Assembly: GCA_963457535.1 (NCBI GenBank)
Contig: OY734803.1
Coordinates: 1,674,001 to 1,738,000, forward strand
Source of the DNA: JAHRAW01 sp028066695
GTDB taxonomy: Bacteria; Pseudomonadota; Gammaproteobacteria; Arenicellales; Poriferihabitantaceae
Length of the DNA stretch: 64,000 nt
Direction: 5' to 3'
The first letter of the stretch is position 1. Each line of letters opens with the position of its first letter. Made by a program: the position numbers and the translations under genes. The notes below the pieces were generated by a model. That model was not told where the DNA came from. It made no database searches and was given only the letters and a program-made list of their open reading frames with translations. Shown piece by piece: positions 1-10,272 of this stretch.

Positions 1-2228
1 GCAAGATAAGGGCTGTCGCCCTGGCGATCTTCCGTAAAAAGCGTCGGCGTTTTTGCAAACTCCCGCGTCATTTTCTTTGCGCTTTTTTCGCGCATTTCTT
101 TGACCGCTTTAACGCGCTCCATTACGCGCGGCATTTTTCGCAGTTTTTCCGGCGGGCAATTTTTCAGCCACAGGCAAAAACGCGGAATGCCATGAATCAA
201 CTCCTTCCCCATTGAATACGGTTTGACCCACTCTGCCGCGGCCGGCTCGGCTTCGAGCAATTCGTTTTTTTCGGTTTCGCTCAAAATGAAATTTCCGCCG
301 TCAGCGGGTTTGCTGCCGGCGACCATTTCGGGGCAGTCCGACAACGCTTTGAGCGCACCAGAAACAATGACATTCGGGGCGTCCGTCAAATAGGGATTGA
401 TGTTTGCGCAGACAATTTCATGCGGCTCGCCGTCAATATCTTCGTATTCAAAAAGGCGTTTTTTCGGCGTGTCAAACAAGCCGAAACCGATGATGACGCA
501 ATGAACGGCCGCTTTTCCGCGCGCTTCATTTGTCCACTTAAAAGTGCGGTGTGCAAAGTGGACGCGAATTCCGTCTTCAATTAAGCCGGGCCAGAGCATA
601 TAAACCTGCTCGCCTTGCGTAATGGAATTGGTGGAGACAAAAGCGCAACGAATTTCTTCGTTGTCTTTCATGTACCGCAGGGCTTTTTTGTACCAAGCAG
701 TTACATAGTCCAAATTCGTGGCGTATTTTGCCGGGCCGAAAATCCGCGCCATGTCCGCCTTTTGTTCGGCGTTTTGAAAATTCTTGCCGATAAACGGCGG
801 ATTCCCCATCACATAATCAATCTCCTCGGCCGGCGCGACTTCGCGCCAGTCCATTTGCAGGGCGTTGCCGTGAATTATGGTGGCGGCGGTTTCCAGCGGG
901 ATGCGCGCGAAATATACGCCGAATTCCTCGGAGGCGAGCAGGTTCATTTGGTGGTCCACCAGCCACATGGCGACTTGCGCGATTTGCGCGGGGAATTCCT
1001 CCAGTTCCATTCCGTAAAAGGAATCCACATTGAGTTTCAGCAGGGTGTCCACCTGCAGCAGTTGTTTGCCGCTCTTTTGCGTGGCGCGGAGGATTTCCAA
1101 TTCCAACAGGCGCAATTCGCGGTAGGCGATGACCAGGAAGTTTCCGCAGCCGCATGCGGGGTCCAGGAATTTTAATGCGGCGAGTTTTTTGTGGAATTGA
1201 AAGAGCGCGTTCGGGTTGCGGCGGGCGCGCTTAAATTCCGCGCGCAAGTCGTCCATGAAAAGCGGGTTGATGAGTTTGAGGATGTTTTTTTCGGAGGTGT
1301 AATGCGCGCCGAGATTGCGGCGCGCTTCCTTGTCCATGATGGATTGAAAAAGCGAGCCGAAAATCGCCGGGGAGATGCGGCTCCAATCCAGGTCGCAGCA
1401 GCGCAAAAGGAGTTTTCGCATGGCGCGGTCAAAGGCGGCCGGGGGGAGGCGTTCCGCGAAGAGTTTTCCGTTGATGTGCGGAAAGGCGGCGAGTTGTTCG
1501 TCTCGGTTGTGCTGGCGTTTTTCGGCGGGGGTGTTGAGGATGTAAAACAGGGTGTCCAGGTGCTGGCCGAGGTCGGAGCCGTCCTCACTGGTGCGGTCTT
1601 CTATGTAGAACTGAAACTGGCGCGACTCGGGGAAGATGCCGGTGTTGTCGGCGAACAGGCAGAAGAGGAGGCGGACCAGGTAGAGTTCCAATTCGTGGCC
1701 GCGGTAGTTGTTGTTCTGCATGGCGTCGTGGAGTTTTCCCATGGCTTCGGCGGCTTCTATGTTGACCGGGTCCTGCTCGCGAAGTTTGTGGGTTTGGTAG
1801 CCGGCGATGAAGGCGAACAGGCCGGCGTTTTTGGCGAGGTCGGCGATGGAGAAATCGTGGCGGGAGTTTTCGTCCAGGTCGTGCAGGCGGAAGCGGGCGA
1901 AGTCGGAGACCAGGACATAGCGCGGCAAATCGCGCTCGGCAATTCCGGGGAAATAATTCATGGCTTGTTGGTGGGCGTGGTCCAAATTTCCGCCGCGGGA
2001 TTTGTGCTCCACCATGAGTTTTCCCTTCCACAAAAGGTCCACGAAACCGGCGCCTTCGCCGGTTACCACGCGTTTTTCAAACGAGGCGACTCGGCGGCGG
2101 CTTACGCCGAAGACATTAAAGAAGTCGTCCCAAAAGGTTTTTGCGTCGGCGCTTTCGGAGGCGGCGTCTTTCCATTCGTTGGAAAAGGCGAGGGCGCGGC
2201 TGCGGATTTCGTTCCAACTGAGCGGCAT
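1..2228 (-). CDS. MmeI-like type IIL restriction-modification enzyme, 5' part (runs off left edge)
   Basis: This is a single-chain enzyme that would both cut and N6-adenine-methylate DNA; about 742 residues are visible and the C-terminus lies outside the window. From the ATG at 2228 the N-terminus has a PD-(D/E)XK nuclease pattern, D64-x9-E74-H-K76, in the context MVEHKSRGGNLD. The same D-x9-ExK spacing is known for MmeI. A helical spacer follows, then GAHYTSEKN, SAM-binding motif I DPACGCGNF at residues 356-364 and catalytic motif IV NPPF at 476-479, with target-recognition-type sequence after it. MmeI-family proteins are usually about 900 residues, so roughly 150 are missing. No separate specificity or restriction subunit is seen, as expected for this class. 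The N-terminus, nuclease site and methylase motifs are intact. Confidence 0.88.
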   Translation of the reverse strand, partial: MPLSWNEIRSRALAFSNEWKDAASESADAKTFWDDFFNVFGVSRRRVASFEKRVVTGEGAGFVDLLWKGKLMVEHKSRGGNLDHAHQQAMNYFPGIAERDLPRYVLVSDFARFRLHDLDENSRHDFSIADLAKNAGLFAFIAGYQTHKLREQDPVNIEAAEAMGKLHDAMQNNNYRGHELELYLVRLLFCLFADNTGIFPESRQFQFYIEDRTSEDGSDLGQHLDTLFYILNTPAEKRQHNRDEQLAAFPHINGKLFAERLPPAAFDRAMRKLLLRCCDLDWSRISPAIFGSLFQSIMDKEARRNLGAHYTSEKNILKLINPLFMDDLRAEFKRARRNPNALFQFHKKLAALKFLDPACGCGNFLVIAYRELRLLELEILRATQKSGKQLLQVDTLLKLNVDSFYGMELEEFPAQIAQVAMWLVDHQMNLLASEEFGVYFARIPLETAATIIHGNALQMDWREVAPAEEIDYVMGNPPFIGKNFQNAEQKADMARIFGPAKYATNLDYVTAWYKKALRYMKDNEEIRCAFVSTNSITQGEQVYMLWPGLIEDGIRVHFAHRTFKWTNEARGKAAVHCVIIGFGLFDTPKKRLFEYEDIDGEPHEIVCANINPYLTDAPNVIVSGALKALSDCPEMVAGSKPADGGNFILSETEKNELLEAEPAAAEWVKPYSMGKELIHGIPRFCLWLKNCPPEKLRKMPRVMERVKAVKEMREKSAKKMTREFAKTPTLFTEDRQGDSPYL

Positions 2229-2308
2229 TTTTTCGCTGGGGATTTTTTTGGAGGAGGGGTTTTTGGCGGGGGTTTTTCGCGGTGATTTCCGCGCTTAAAA
2301 GCGGGGAT

Positions 2309-2337
2309 ACCATAGCAAAAAGCGGGGGTTGCCGCAA
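2309..2337 (-). promoter_or_regulatory. Putative promoter of the MmeI-like gene
   Basis: On the minus strand, TTGCGG (2337-2332) is followed after 17 nt by TATGGT (2314-2309), with TGC directly before the -10 (extended -10). The start codon is about 80 nt downstream. An inverted repeat, CGCTT-AA-AAGCG, lies around 2292-2303 in the leader and could be an operator. The -35 element sits back to back with the -35 of the ABC-transporter promoter. Confidence 0.45.
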
Positions 2338-2338
2338 C

Positions 2339-2367
2339 TTGACAGGGCGGCCGGTTGCGCGTAGAAT
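2339..2367 (+). promoter_or_regulatory. Strong sigma70-type promoter of the ABC transporter operon
   Basis: A perfect -35 TTGACA (2339-2344), an optimal 17-nt spacer and -10 TAGAAT (2362-2367, one mismatch) lie about 60 nt upstream of the first permease start codon. The divergent R-M promoter begins one base away, so occupancy of one may affect the other. Confidence 0.7.
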
Positions 2368-2428
2368 GCGGGGCGCAGGACAAAACATTAATTCCACTTT
2401 TCCACTTTACACACCAACACTATTTCCA

Positions 2429-3385
2429 ATGAATGACATCGCGCGAATGCTGGCGCAGCGGCTGTCGCTCGGGCTGCTGACGCTGTTTGCGGTTTCGCTG
2501 ATCATTTTTCTCGGCGTGAGTTTGCTGCCGGGGGACGCGGCGCAAGCCATGCTCGGGCAGTCGGCGACTCCGGAGACGGTGGCCGCGCTGCGAAAACGCA
2601 TGGGGCTGGACGAGCCGGCCTACATTCGCTACTTCACCTGGCTCGGCGGAATTTTGCGCGGCGATTTTGGAATTTCCATCGCAAACGAGCGGGAGATTTC
2701 GGAACTGATCAAAGGGCGTTTCGCCAACACGATTTTTCTGGCGCTGATGGCCGCGGTGATTTCGGTGCCGATCGCGCTCACGCTCGGCATTCTCGCCGCG
2801 CTCTACCGCAACGGGTTTTTCGACCGCACCGTGAATGTGGTGACGCTGTCGTCCATTTCCACGCCGGAATTTTTTGTCGCCTACATTTTGCTGCTGGTTT
2901 TCGCGGTGAACCTGCCGTGGTTTCCGAGTTTGTCCAGCGTGAATCCGGACATGCCGTTTTTTCAGCGCGTCTATGTGTGCATGCTGCCGGCGGCGACGCT
3001 GACGCTGGTGGTGGTGGCGCATATGATGCGCATGACGCGCGCGGCGATCATCAACCTGCTGGCGAGTCCCTATATTGAAATGGCCGCGCTCAAGGGAATT
3101 CCGCGCGGAAAAATCATCACGCGCCACGCGCTGCCGAACGCGTGGGCGCCGATCATCAATGTCATCGTCATCAACCTCGCCTATCTGATTGTCGGCGTGG
3201 TGGTGGTGGAGGTGGTGTTCGTCTATCCGGGGCTCGGGCAGCAACTGGTGGATTCGGTGCAGCGGCGCGATTTGCCGGTGGTGCAGGCCTGCTGCCTGAT
3301 TTTCGCGGCGACCTATGTGCTGCTGAACCTGACCGCGGACATTCTCGCCATCCTGACCAACCCGCGCTTGCTGCATCCGAAATGA
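2429..3385 (+). CDS. ABC transporter permease, DppB/OppB type
   Basis: Inner-membrane permease of 318 residues for peptide-like substrates. The N-terminus (RMLAQRLSLGLLTLFAVSL) is the first membrane helix. The segment LGQSATPETVAALRKRMGLD is the periplasmic loop typical of DppB/OppB proteins. The binding-protein-dependent transport signature is seen near the C-terminus (EMAALKGIPRGKIITRHALP), where the EAA loop contacts the ATPase. I chose the ATG at 2429 because it places the helix at the N-terminus and lies downstream of the promoter; the frame is open further upstream but that part looks non-coding. It overlaps the next permease by 4 nt (ATGA). The substrate cannot be read from sequence. 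Confidence 0.9.
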   Translation: MNDIARMLAQRLSLGLLTLFAVSLIIFLGVSLLPGDAAQAMLGQSATPETVAALRKRMGLDEPAYIRYFTWLGGILRGDFGISIANEREISELIKGRFANTIFLALMAAVISVPIALTLGILAALYRNGFFDRTVNVVTLSSISTPEFFVAYILLLVFAVNLPWFPSLSSVNPDMPFFQRVYVCMLPAATLTLVVVAHMMRMTRAAIINLLASPYIEMAALKGIPRGKIITRHALPNAWAPIINVIVINLAYLIVGVVVVEVVFVYPGLGQQLVDSVQRRDLPVVQACCLIFAATYVLLNLTADILAILTNPRLLHPK

Positions 3386-4254
3386 TCGGCGCGGGAAAAA
3401 TCTCGGGCGCGGGCGCGCTGTCGGGCGCGGCTTGGCGCGAATTTCGCAAGGCGCCGTTCACCGCGCAATTCGGTTTGGCGGTCATCGTGTTCTACATTCT
3501 GGTCGCGGTGTTCGCGCCGTTTTTGACGCCCTACGCGGAATCGGAAATCGTCGGCTCCGAGTTTGAAGTGTGGGGCGGCGACTTTCCGCTCGGCACCGAC
3601 AACCTCGGGCGCGACATGCTGACGCGGCTGATTTACGGCGCGCGCAACACCGTAGGCATCGCGTTCGTCACCACGCTTCTGGCGTTCCTGCTCGGCGGCG
3701 GCGGCGGCATTATGGCCGCGGTATTGGGCGGGTGGCCCGACCAGGTGCTGAGCCGCGTGGTGGATGTGCTGATGTCCATTCCGCAGTTGATTTTCGCGAT
3801 GCTGCTTTTGACCATCTTCGGCACTTCCATTCCGGTTTTGATTCTGGTCATCGGCGTGCTGGATTCCACGCGCGTGTTTCGCATCGCGCGCGCGGTCAGC
3901 GTCAATGTGGTGGTCATGGATTTTATTGAGTCGGCGCGGCTTCGCGGCGAGGGTGTGCCGTGGATCACTTTGCGCGAAGTGCTGCCGAACATTATGCCGC
4001 CGCTGGTGGCCGAGTTCGGGCTGCGGTTTTGCTTCGTGTTTTTGACCATCAGTTCGCTGAGTTTTTTGGGGCTCGGTCTGCAGCCGCCGACCGCCGACTG
4101 GGGCTCCATGGTGCGCGACAACGCCACGCTGATCACTTTCGGCGACATCACGCCGCTTTTGCCGGCGGCGGCGATCGCGATTTTGACCATCGCGGTGAAT
4201 TTCGTGGTGGATTGGTTCCTGCACAAAACCAGCGGGTTGAAAGATGAGCACTGA
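3382..4254 (+). CDS. ABC transporter permease, DppC/OppC type
   Basis: Second inner-membrane permease, 290 residues, partner of the preceding DppB-like protein. It has the DppC layout: a short cytoplasmic N-terminus, a first helix (AVIVFYILVAVFAPFL), then the conserved FPLGTDNLGRDMLTRLIYGA loop, and a C-terminal EAA-type segment (ESARLRGEGVPWITLREVLP). The start overlaps the upstream stop (ATGA) and the stop overlaps the ATPase start by 11 nt, so the three proteins are probably translated in a coupled way. No solute-binding protein gene is adjacent. Confidence 0.9.
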   Translation: MIGAGKISGAGALSGAAWREFRKAPFTAQFGLAVIVFYILVAVFAPFLTPYAESEIVGSEFEVWGGDFPLGTDNLGRDMLTRLIYGARNTVGIAFVTTLLAFLLGGGGGIMAAVLGGWPDQVLSRVVDVLMSIPQLIFAMLLLTIFGTSIPVLILVIGVLDSTRVFRIARAVSVNVVVMDFIESARLRGEGVPWITLREVLPNIMPPLVAEFGLRFCFVFLTISSLSFLGLGLQPPTADWGSMVRDNATLITFGDITPLLPAAAIAILTIAVNFVVDWFLHKTSGLKDEH

Positions 4255-5890
4255 CAAAAAACCGCTGCTGGAAATGCGCGGCCTGCGCATTGAAGGCTTC
4301 AGCGACGAAGAGTGGCACCAAATCGTCAAGGGCGTGGATGTGAAACTGCACCGCGGCGAAGTGCTCGGCCTCATCGGCGAATCGGGCGCGGGCAAATCCA
4401 CCATCGGCATCGCCGCCATGGGCTACGCTAAGCCGGGTTGCCGCATCAACGGCGGCAGCGTTCACTTTGACGGCATTGATCTGACCGCCGCTTCCGAGGA
4501 GGAAAAACGAAAATTGCGCGGCTCGCGCATTGCGTATGTCGCGCAGAGCGCGGCCGCGTCTTTCAACCCGGCGCACAAGTTGATAGAGCAATTCGCCGAG
4601 ACCGTGGTGGAGCACGGAGTCGGCACGCGCGACGAGGCGCACGCCGACGCGAAAGACCTCTACGCGAAAATCAAAATGCCGGACCCGGAGCAAATCGGGT
4701 TTCGCTACCCGCACCAGGTTTCCGGCGGGCAACTGCAGCGCGCGATGACGGCGATGGCGCTTTCGTGCCGCCCCGACCTGCTGATTTTTGACGAGCCGAC
4801 CACCGCGCTGGATGTGACCACGCAAATTGAAGTGCTGGTCACGATGCGCGACATCGTGGAGCAGTTCAATTGCGCGGCGATTTACATCACGCACGACTTG
4901 GCCGTGGTCGCGCAGATGGCCGACAAAATCATGGTGCTGCGCTACGGCGAAACCGTGGAGGAGGCCGACACGCGCAAGATGCTGTCCGCGCCCGAGGAGG
5001 AATACACCAAGTCGCTGTGGGCGGTGCGCTCGTTTCGCAAACAGCAGGCCGCGCCGCCGCCCGAGCCAACTCCGCTGGTGCGCGTGGACAATGTGACCGC
5101 GGCCTACGGGCCGGTCACGGTGCTGCACGAGGTGAGTTTTGAAGTGCACCGCGGCCACACCGTGGCGGTGGTCGGCGAATCCGGCAGCGGCAAGAGCACC
5201 ACCGCGCGCGTCATCACCGGCCTGTTGCCGCCGCGCAAAGGCGATGTGTATTACGACGGAACGCGCTACCCGCGCGACTACCGCAAGCGCAACAAGGAGC
5301 AACTGCGCCAGGCGCAGATGATTTACCAGATGGCCGACACCGCGGTAAATCCGCGCCACAAAATCCGCGAGATCATCGGCCGCCCGCTGCAGTTCTACCT
5401 CGGCATGGAGGGCGCCGAAAAAGAGCGGCGGCTGCGCGAGTTGATGGAGATGATTGAAATGGAGCCGGACAAATTCCTGGACCGCCTGCCGGCCGAACTT
5501 TCCGGCGGCCAAAAGCAGCGCATCTGCATCGCCCGCGCCCTCGCCGCCGAGCCGGCTTTCATCATCTGCGACGAAGTCACCTCGGCGCTTGACCAGTTGG
5601 TCGCCGAGGGAATCTTAAAACTCCTGGACCGCCTGCAGCGCGAGTTGAATCTCGCCTACATGTTCATCACGCACGACCTGGCGACGGTGCAGGCAATCGC
5701 CGACGAAGTCATCGTCATGCTGGAGGGCCGCATCGTGGAACAGGGCCCCAAAGACCAAATCTTCGCGCCGCCCTACCACAAATACACCGACCTCCTGCTG
5801 TCCTCGGTGCCGGAAATGGACCCGGACTGGATGGACAATGTGCTGCAGGAGCGGAAGAAAAAGGGGGGGATGGAGGCGGCGGGGAATTGA
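4244..5890 (+). CDS. ABC transporter double ATPase (DppD-DppF fusion type)
   Basis: Cytoplasmic ATPase of 548 residues with two complete nucleotide-binding domains in one chain. Domain 1 has Walker A GESGAGKST, signature VSGGQLQR and Walker B LLIFDEPTTALD. Domain 2 has GESGSGKST, LSGGQKQR and FIICDEVTSALD. Such fusions serve peptide/nickel-family importers (YejF, GsiA types). The C-terminal tail of each half carries the peptide-importer extension (for example YTDLLLSSVPEMDP). It is the last gene of the operon; only 23 nt separate it from the convergent cfa gene. A second, unrelated fusion ATPase (51477-53129) is encoded elsewhere in the window. Confidence 0.9.
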   Translation: MSTDKKPLLEMRGLRIEGFSDEEWHQIVKGVDVKLHRGEVLGLIGESGAGKSTIGIAAMGYAKPGCRINGGSVHFDGIDLTAASEEEKRKLRGSRIAYVAQSAAASFNPAHKLIEQFAETVVEHGVGTRDEAHADAKDLYAKIKMPDPEQIGFRYPHQVSGGQLQRAMTAMALSCRPDLLIFDEPTTALDVTTQIEVLVTMRDIVEQFNCAAIYITHDLAVVAQMADKIMVLRYGETVEEADTRKMLSAPEEEYTKSLWAVRSFRKQQAAPPPEPTPLVRVDNVTAAYGPVTVLHEVSFEVHRGHTVAVVGESGSGKSTTARVITGLLPPRKGDVYYDGTRYPRDYRKRNKEQLRQAQMIYQMADTAVNPRHKIREIIGRPLQFYLGMEGAEKERRLRELMEMIEMEPDKFLDRLPAELSGGQKQRICIARALAAEPAFIICDEVTSALDQLVAEGILKLLDRLQRELNLAYMFITHDLATVQAIADEVIVMLEGRIVEQGPKDQIFAPPYHKYTDLLLSSVPEMDPDWMDNVLQERKKKGGMEAAGN

Positions 5891-5913
5891 TAGTGAGAGG
5901 CGCGCCGCGCCGC

Positions 5914-7065
5914 TCACATATCCGGCCGCCGGTAGGCTCCGACCGGCGCGCCTTTGGAGATTACGAGTTGCCACAACTGCAGGTTGCGCGCGCGGAAGGC
6001 GCCGGCGCAGACATGCAGGTAATACTTCCAAATGCGGTGGAAACGCGCCGGCATGTCGTTTTTCATTGCCAACAGCGGCCAGGCGAGATCAAAGTTGGCG
6101 AACCACGCCATTAAGGTTTTGTCGTAGTCGGGGCCGAAGTTGTGCAGGTCTTCAATGACCATCAGGTTTTCCAGCGATTTGGAGATCTGCCGCAACGACG
6201 GGATTTCGCCGTTGGGGAAAATGTATTTGGCGATCCACGGGTCCACGCCGCTGCGCGAGTGGTTTTTGCCGATGGTGTGAAGGAGGAATTTTCCGCCGGT
6301 TTTCAGGCAGCGGTGCGCGACTCGCATGTAGGCGGCGTAGTTTTTATGGCCGACATGCTCAAACATGCCGAGCGAGACGATCGCGTCAAACTGCTCGTTG
6401 ACATCGCGGTAGTCCTGCAGGCGCAATGAAACCGGCAGGCCGGCGCACATTTGGCTGCCGAGTTCCACCTGCTCTTTGGAGACGGTTACGCCGGTCACTT
6501 GCACGCCGCGGGTTTCGGCCGCGTATTTGGCGAAACTCCCCCAGCCGCAGCCGATGTCCAGCACGCGCATGCCGGGCTGCAAATCCAGTTTGGCGCAGGT
6601 CAGTTCCAGTTTGTCGCGTTGCGCATCATCAAGGTTATCGGCGTTGCGCCAGTAGCCGCAGGTGTAGACCATGCGCTCGTCCAGCATGTTGCGGTAGAGG
6701 TCGTTGCCGATGTCGTAATGCGCCTTGCCGACTTGGAATGCGCGCGCCTTGCTTTGCAGGTTGGCGAACAGCGACAGCAGGTAGGGCGCGAGGTAGGCGA
6801 GGAAGGCGCGGTTTCGGAGGCGCGGCGAGCGCAGCATGCGGTTGTACATCTCGTCCAGTTGCGCGCAGTCCCACCACTCGTCGGCGTAGGATTCGCCGAG
6901 GCCGAGCGAGCCGCCCACCAGCACGCGGCGGTAAAACGCCGGGTGGCGGATTTGCGGGTCCCACGGATTGGGCCCGTTGATTTCCACGCCGCTGCCAGCG
7001 AGCATTTTGCCGAGGCGGAGGCCGAGGAAGCCGGGGTGGGCGAGTTGTCGGGGTTCGGATGTCAT
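5914..7065 (-). CDS. cfa: Cyclopropane-fatty-acyl-phospholipid synthase
   Basis: SAM-dependent enzyme, 383 residues, that adds a methylene bridge to cis double bonds of membrane phospholipid acyl chains. It has the Cfa architecture: an N-terminal lipid-binding region (SLGLGESYADEWWDC), the FQVGKAHYDIGNDLY stretch, then the SAM-binding Rossmann motif VLDIGCGWGSFAKYAA and a FEHVGHKNY segment containing the conserved active-site-region acid and histidine. The length agrees with the E. coli enzyme (about 380). It is a single gene between the convergent ABC operon and polA. In well-studied bacteria expression rises in stationary phase; nothing in this sequence shows how it is controlled here. Confidence 0.95.
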   Translation of the reverse strand: MTSEPRQLAHPGFLGLRLGKMLAGSGVEINGPNPWDPQIRHPAFYRRVLVGGSLGLGESYADEWWDCAQLDEMYNRMLRSPRLRNRAFLAYLAPYLLSLFANLQSKARAFQVGKAHYDIGNDLYRNMLDERMVYTCGYWRNADNLDDAQRDKLELTCAKLDLQPGMRVLDIGCGWGSFAKYAAETRGVQVTGVTVSKEQVELGSQMCAGLPVSLRLQDYRDVNEQFDAIVSLGMFEHVGHKNYAAYMRVAHRCLKTGGKFLLHTIGKNHSRSGVDPWIAKYIFPNGEIPSLRQISKSLENLMVIEDLHNFGPDYDKTLMAWFANFDLAWPLLAMKNDMPARFHRIWKYYLHVCAGAFRARNLQLWQLVISKGAPVGAYRRPDM

Positions 7066-7120
7066 GCGTTATGCGGGGGCGGGTATTTTCCGCGATTGCC
7101 GCGCGGCGCGTTTAATGCGC

Positions 7121-9856
<2,736 letters not shown>

Positions 9857-9922
9857 GGCGGGTGCGGGTGCGGGTGTAATTGGGTATTATCCCACCAAAC
9901 CGAAACGATGATGGAGGCGGGT
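9857..9922. promoter_or_regulatory. Divergent polA / DUF2782 promoter region
   Basis: A 66-nt gap between divergent start codons. GGGTATTATCCC (9882-9893) offers a -10-like TATTAT on the plus strand and GATAAT on the minus strand, so both genes may start from one overlapping site. No good -35 is visible on either strand. Between it and polA are about three copies of GCGGGT (9858-9876), which become part of the polA leader. Confidence 0.35.
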
Positions 9923-10255
9923 ATGAATGCGCGAATGAAATTTGCGGCGTTGTTTGCCGCGCTGTTGGTGATGTGTGTTTTGACGCCGCCGGCCGCGACG
10001 GCGCAATCCGCGCAACCCACTCCGGCCAAGCAAGCGAAACAAACGGACACTGCCGGCGACCCCGGCAAATTGCGCCGCGGCATTCCCTACCGCGAATACC
10101 GCGTCGGCGGCCGCTTGGAGCGCGTTGTGGTCGTGCATAAACACGGACTGACCGAGACCTACCGCAACAACCGCGCCGACACTTTGTGGACGGCGGCCGA
10201 AGACGCGCCCGGCGAAGTGCCGAACATGCGGCGGTGGATCATCCGCAGTTGGTGA
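9923..10255 (+). CDS. DUF2782 family secreted protein
   Basis: Small exported protein of unknown function, 110 residues. The N-terminus has a signal peptide (MKFAALFAALLVMCVLTPPA, ending ATAQS), followed by a basic/polar region and the family-like end PNMRRWIIRSW. Its position next to polA and the C-terminal W-x-I-x-SW pattern match the DUF2782 family as I recall it from pseudomonads. The start at 9923 is chosen because GGAGG lies 5 nt upstream (9913-9917); ATGs at 9908 and 9911 have no Shine-Dalgarno. Function is not known for the family. Confidence 0.8.
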   Translation: MNARMKFAALFAALLVMCVLTPPAATAQSAQPTPAKQAKQTDTAGDPGKLRRGIPYREYRVGGRLERVVVVHKHGLTETYRNNRADTLWTAAEDAPGEVPNMRRWIIRSW

Positions 10256-10272
10256 GCGCGCCCGCGCATGGA

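Noticed and set aside
1191..2285. Long open frame on the plus strand (364 codons) opposite the restriction-modification gene
   Set aside because: Its product is low-complexity and valine/alanine/glycine-rich with no motifs; the minus strand in this stretch has clear nuclease and methylase motifs.
9858..9876. GCGGGT repeats upstream of polA as a satellite or binding-site array
   Set aside because: Only about three short copies in GC-rich DNA; not enough to claim a function.
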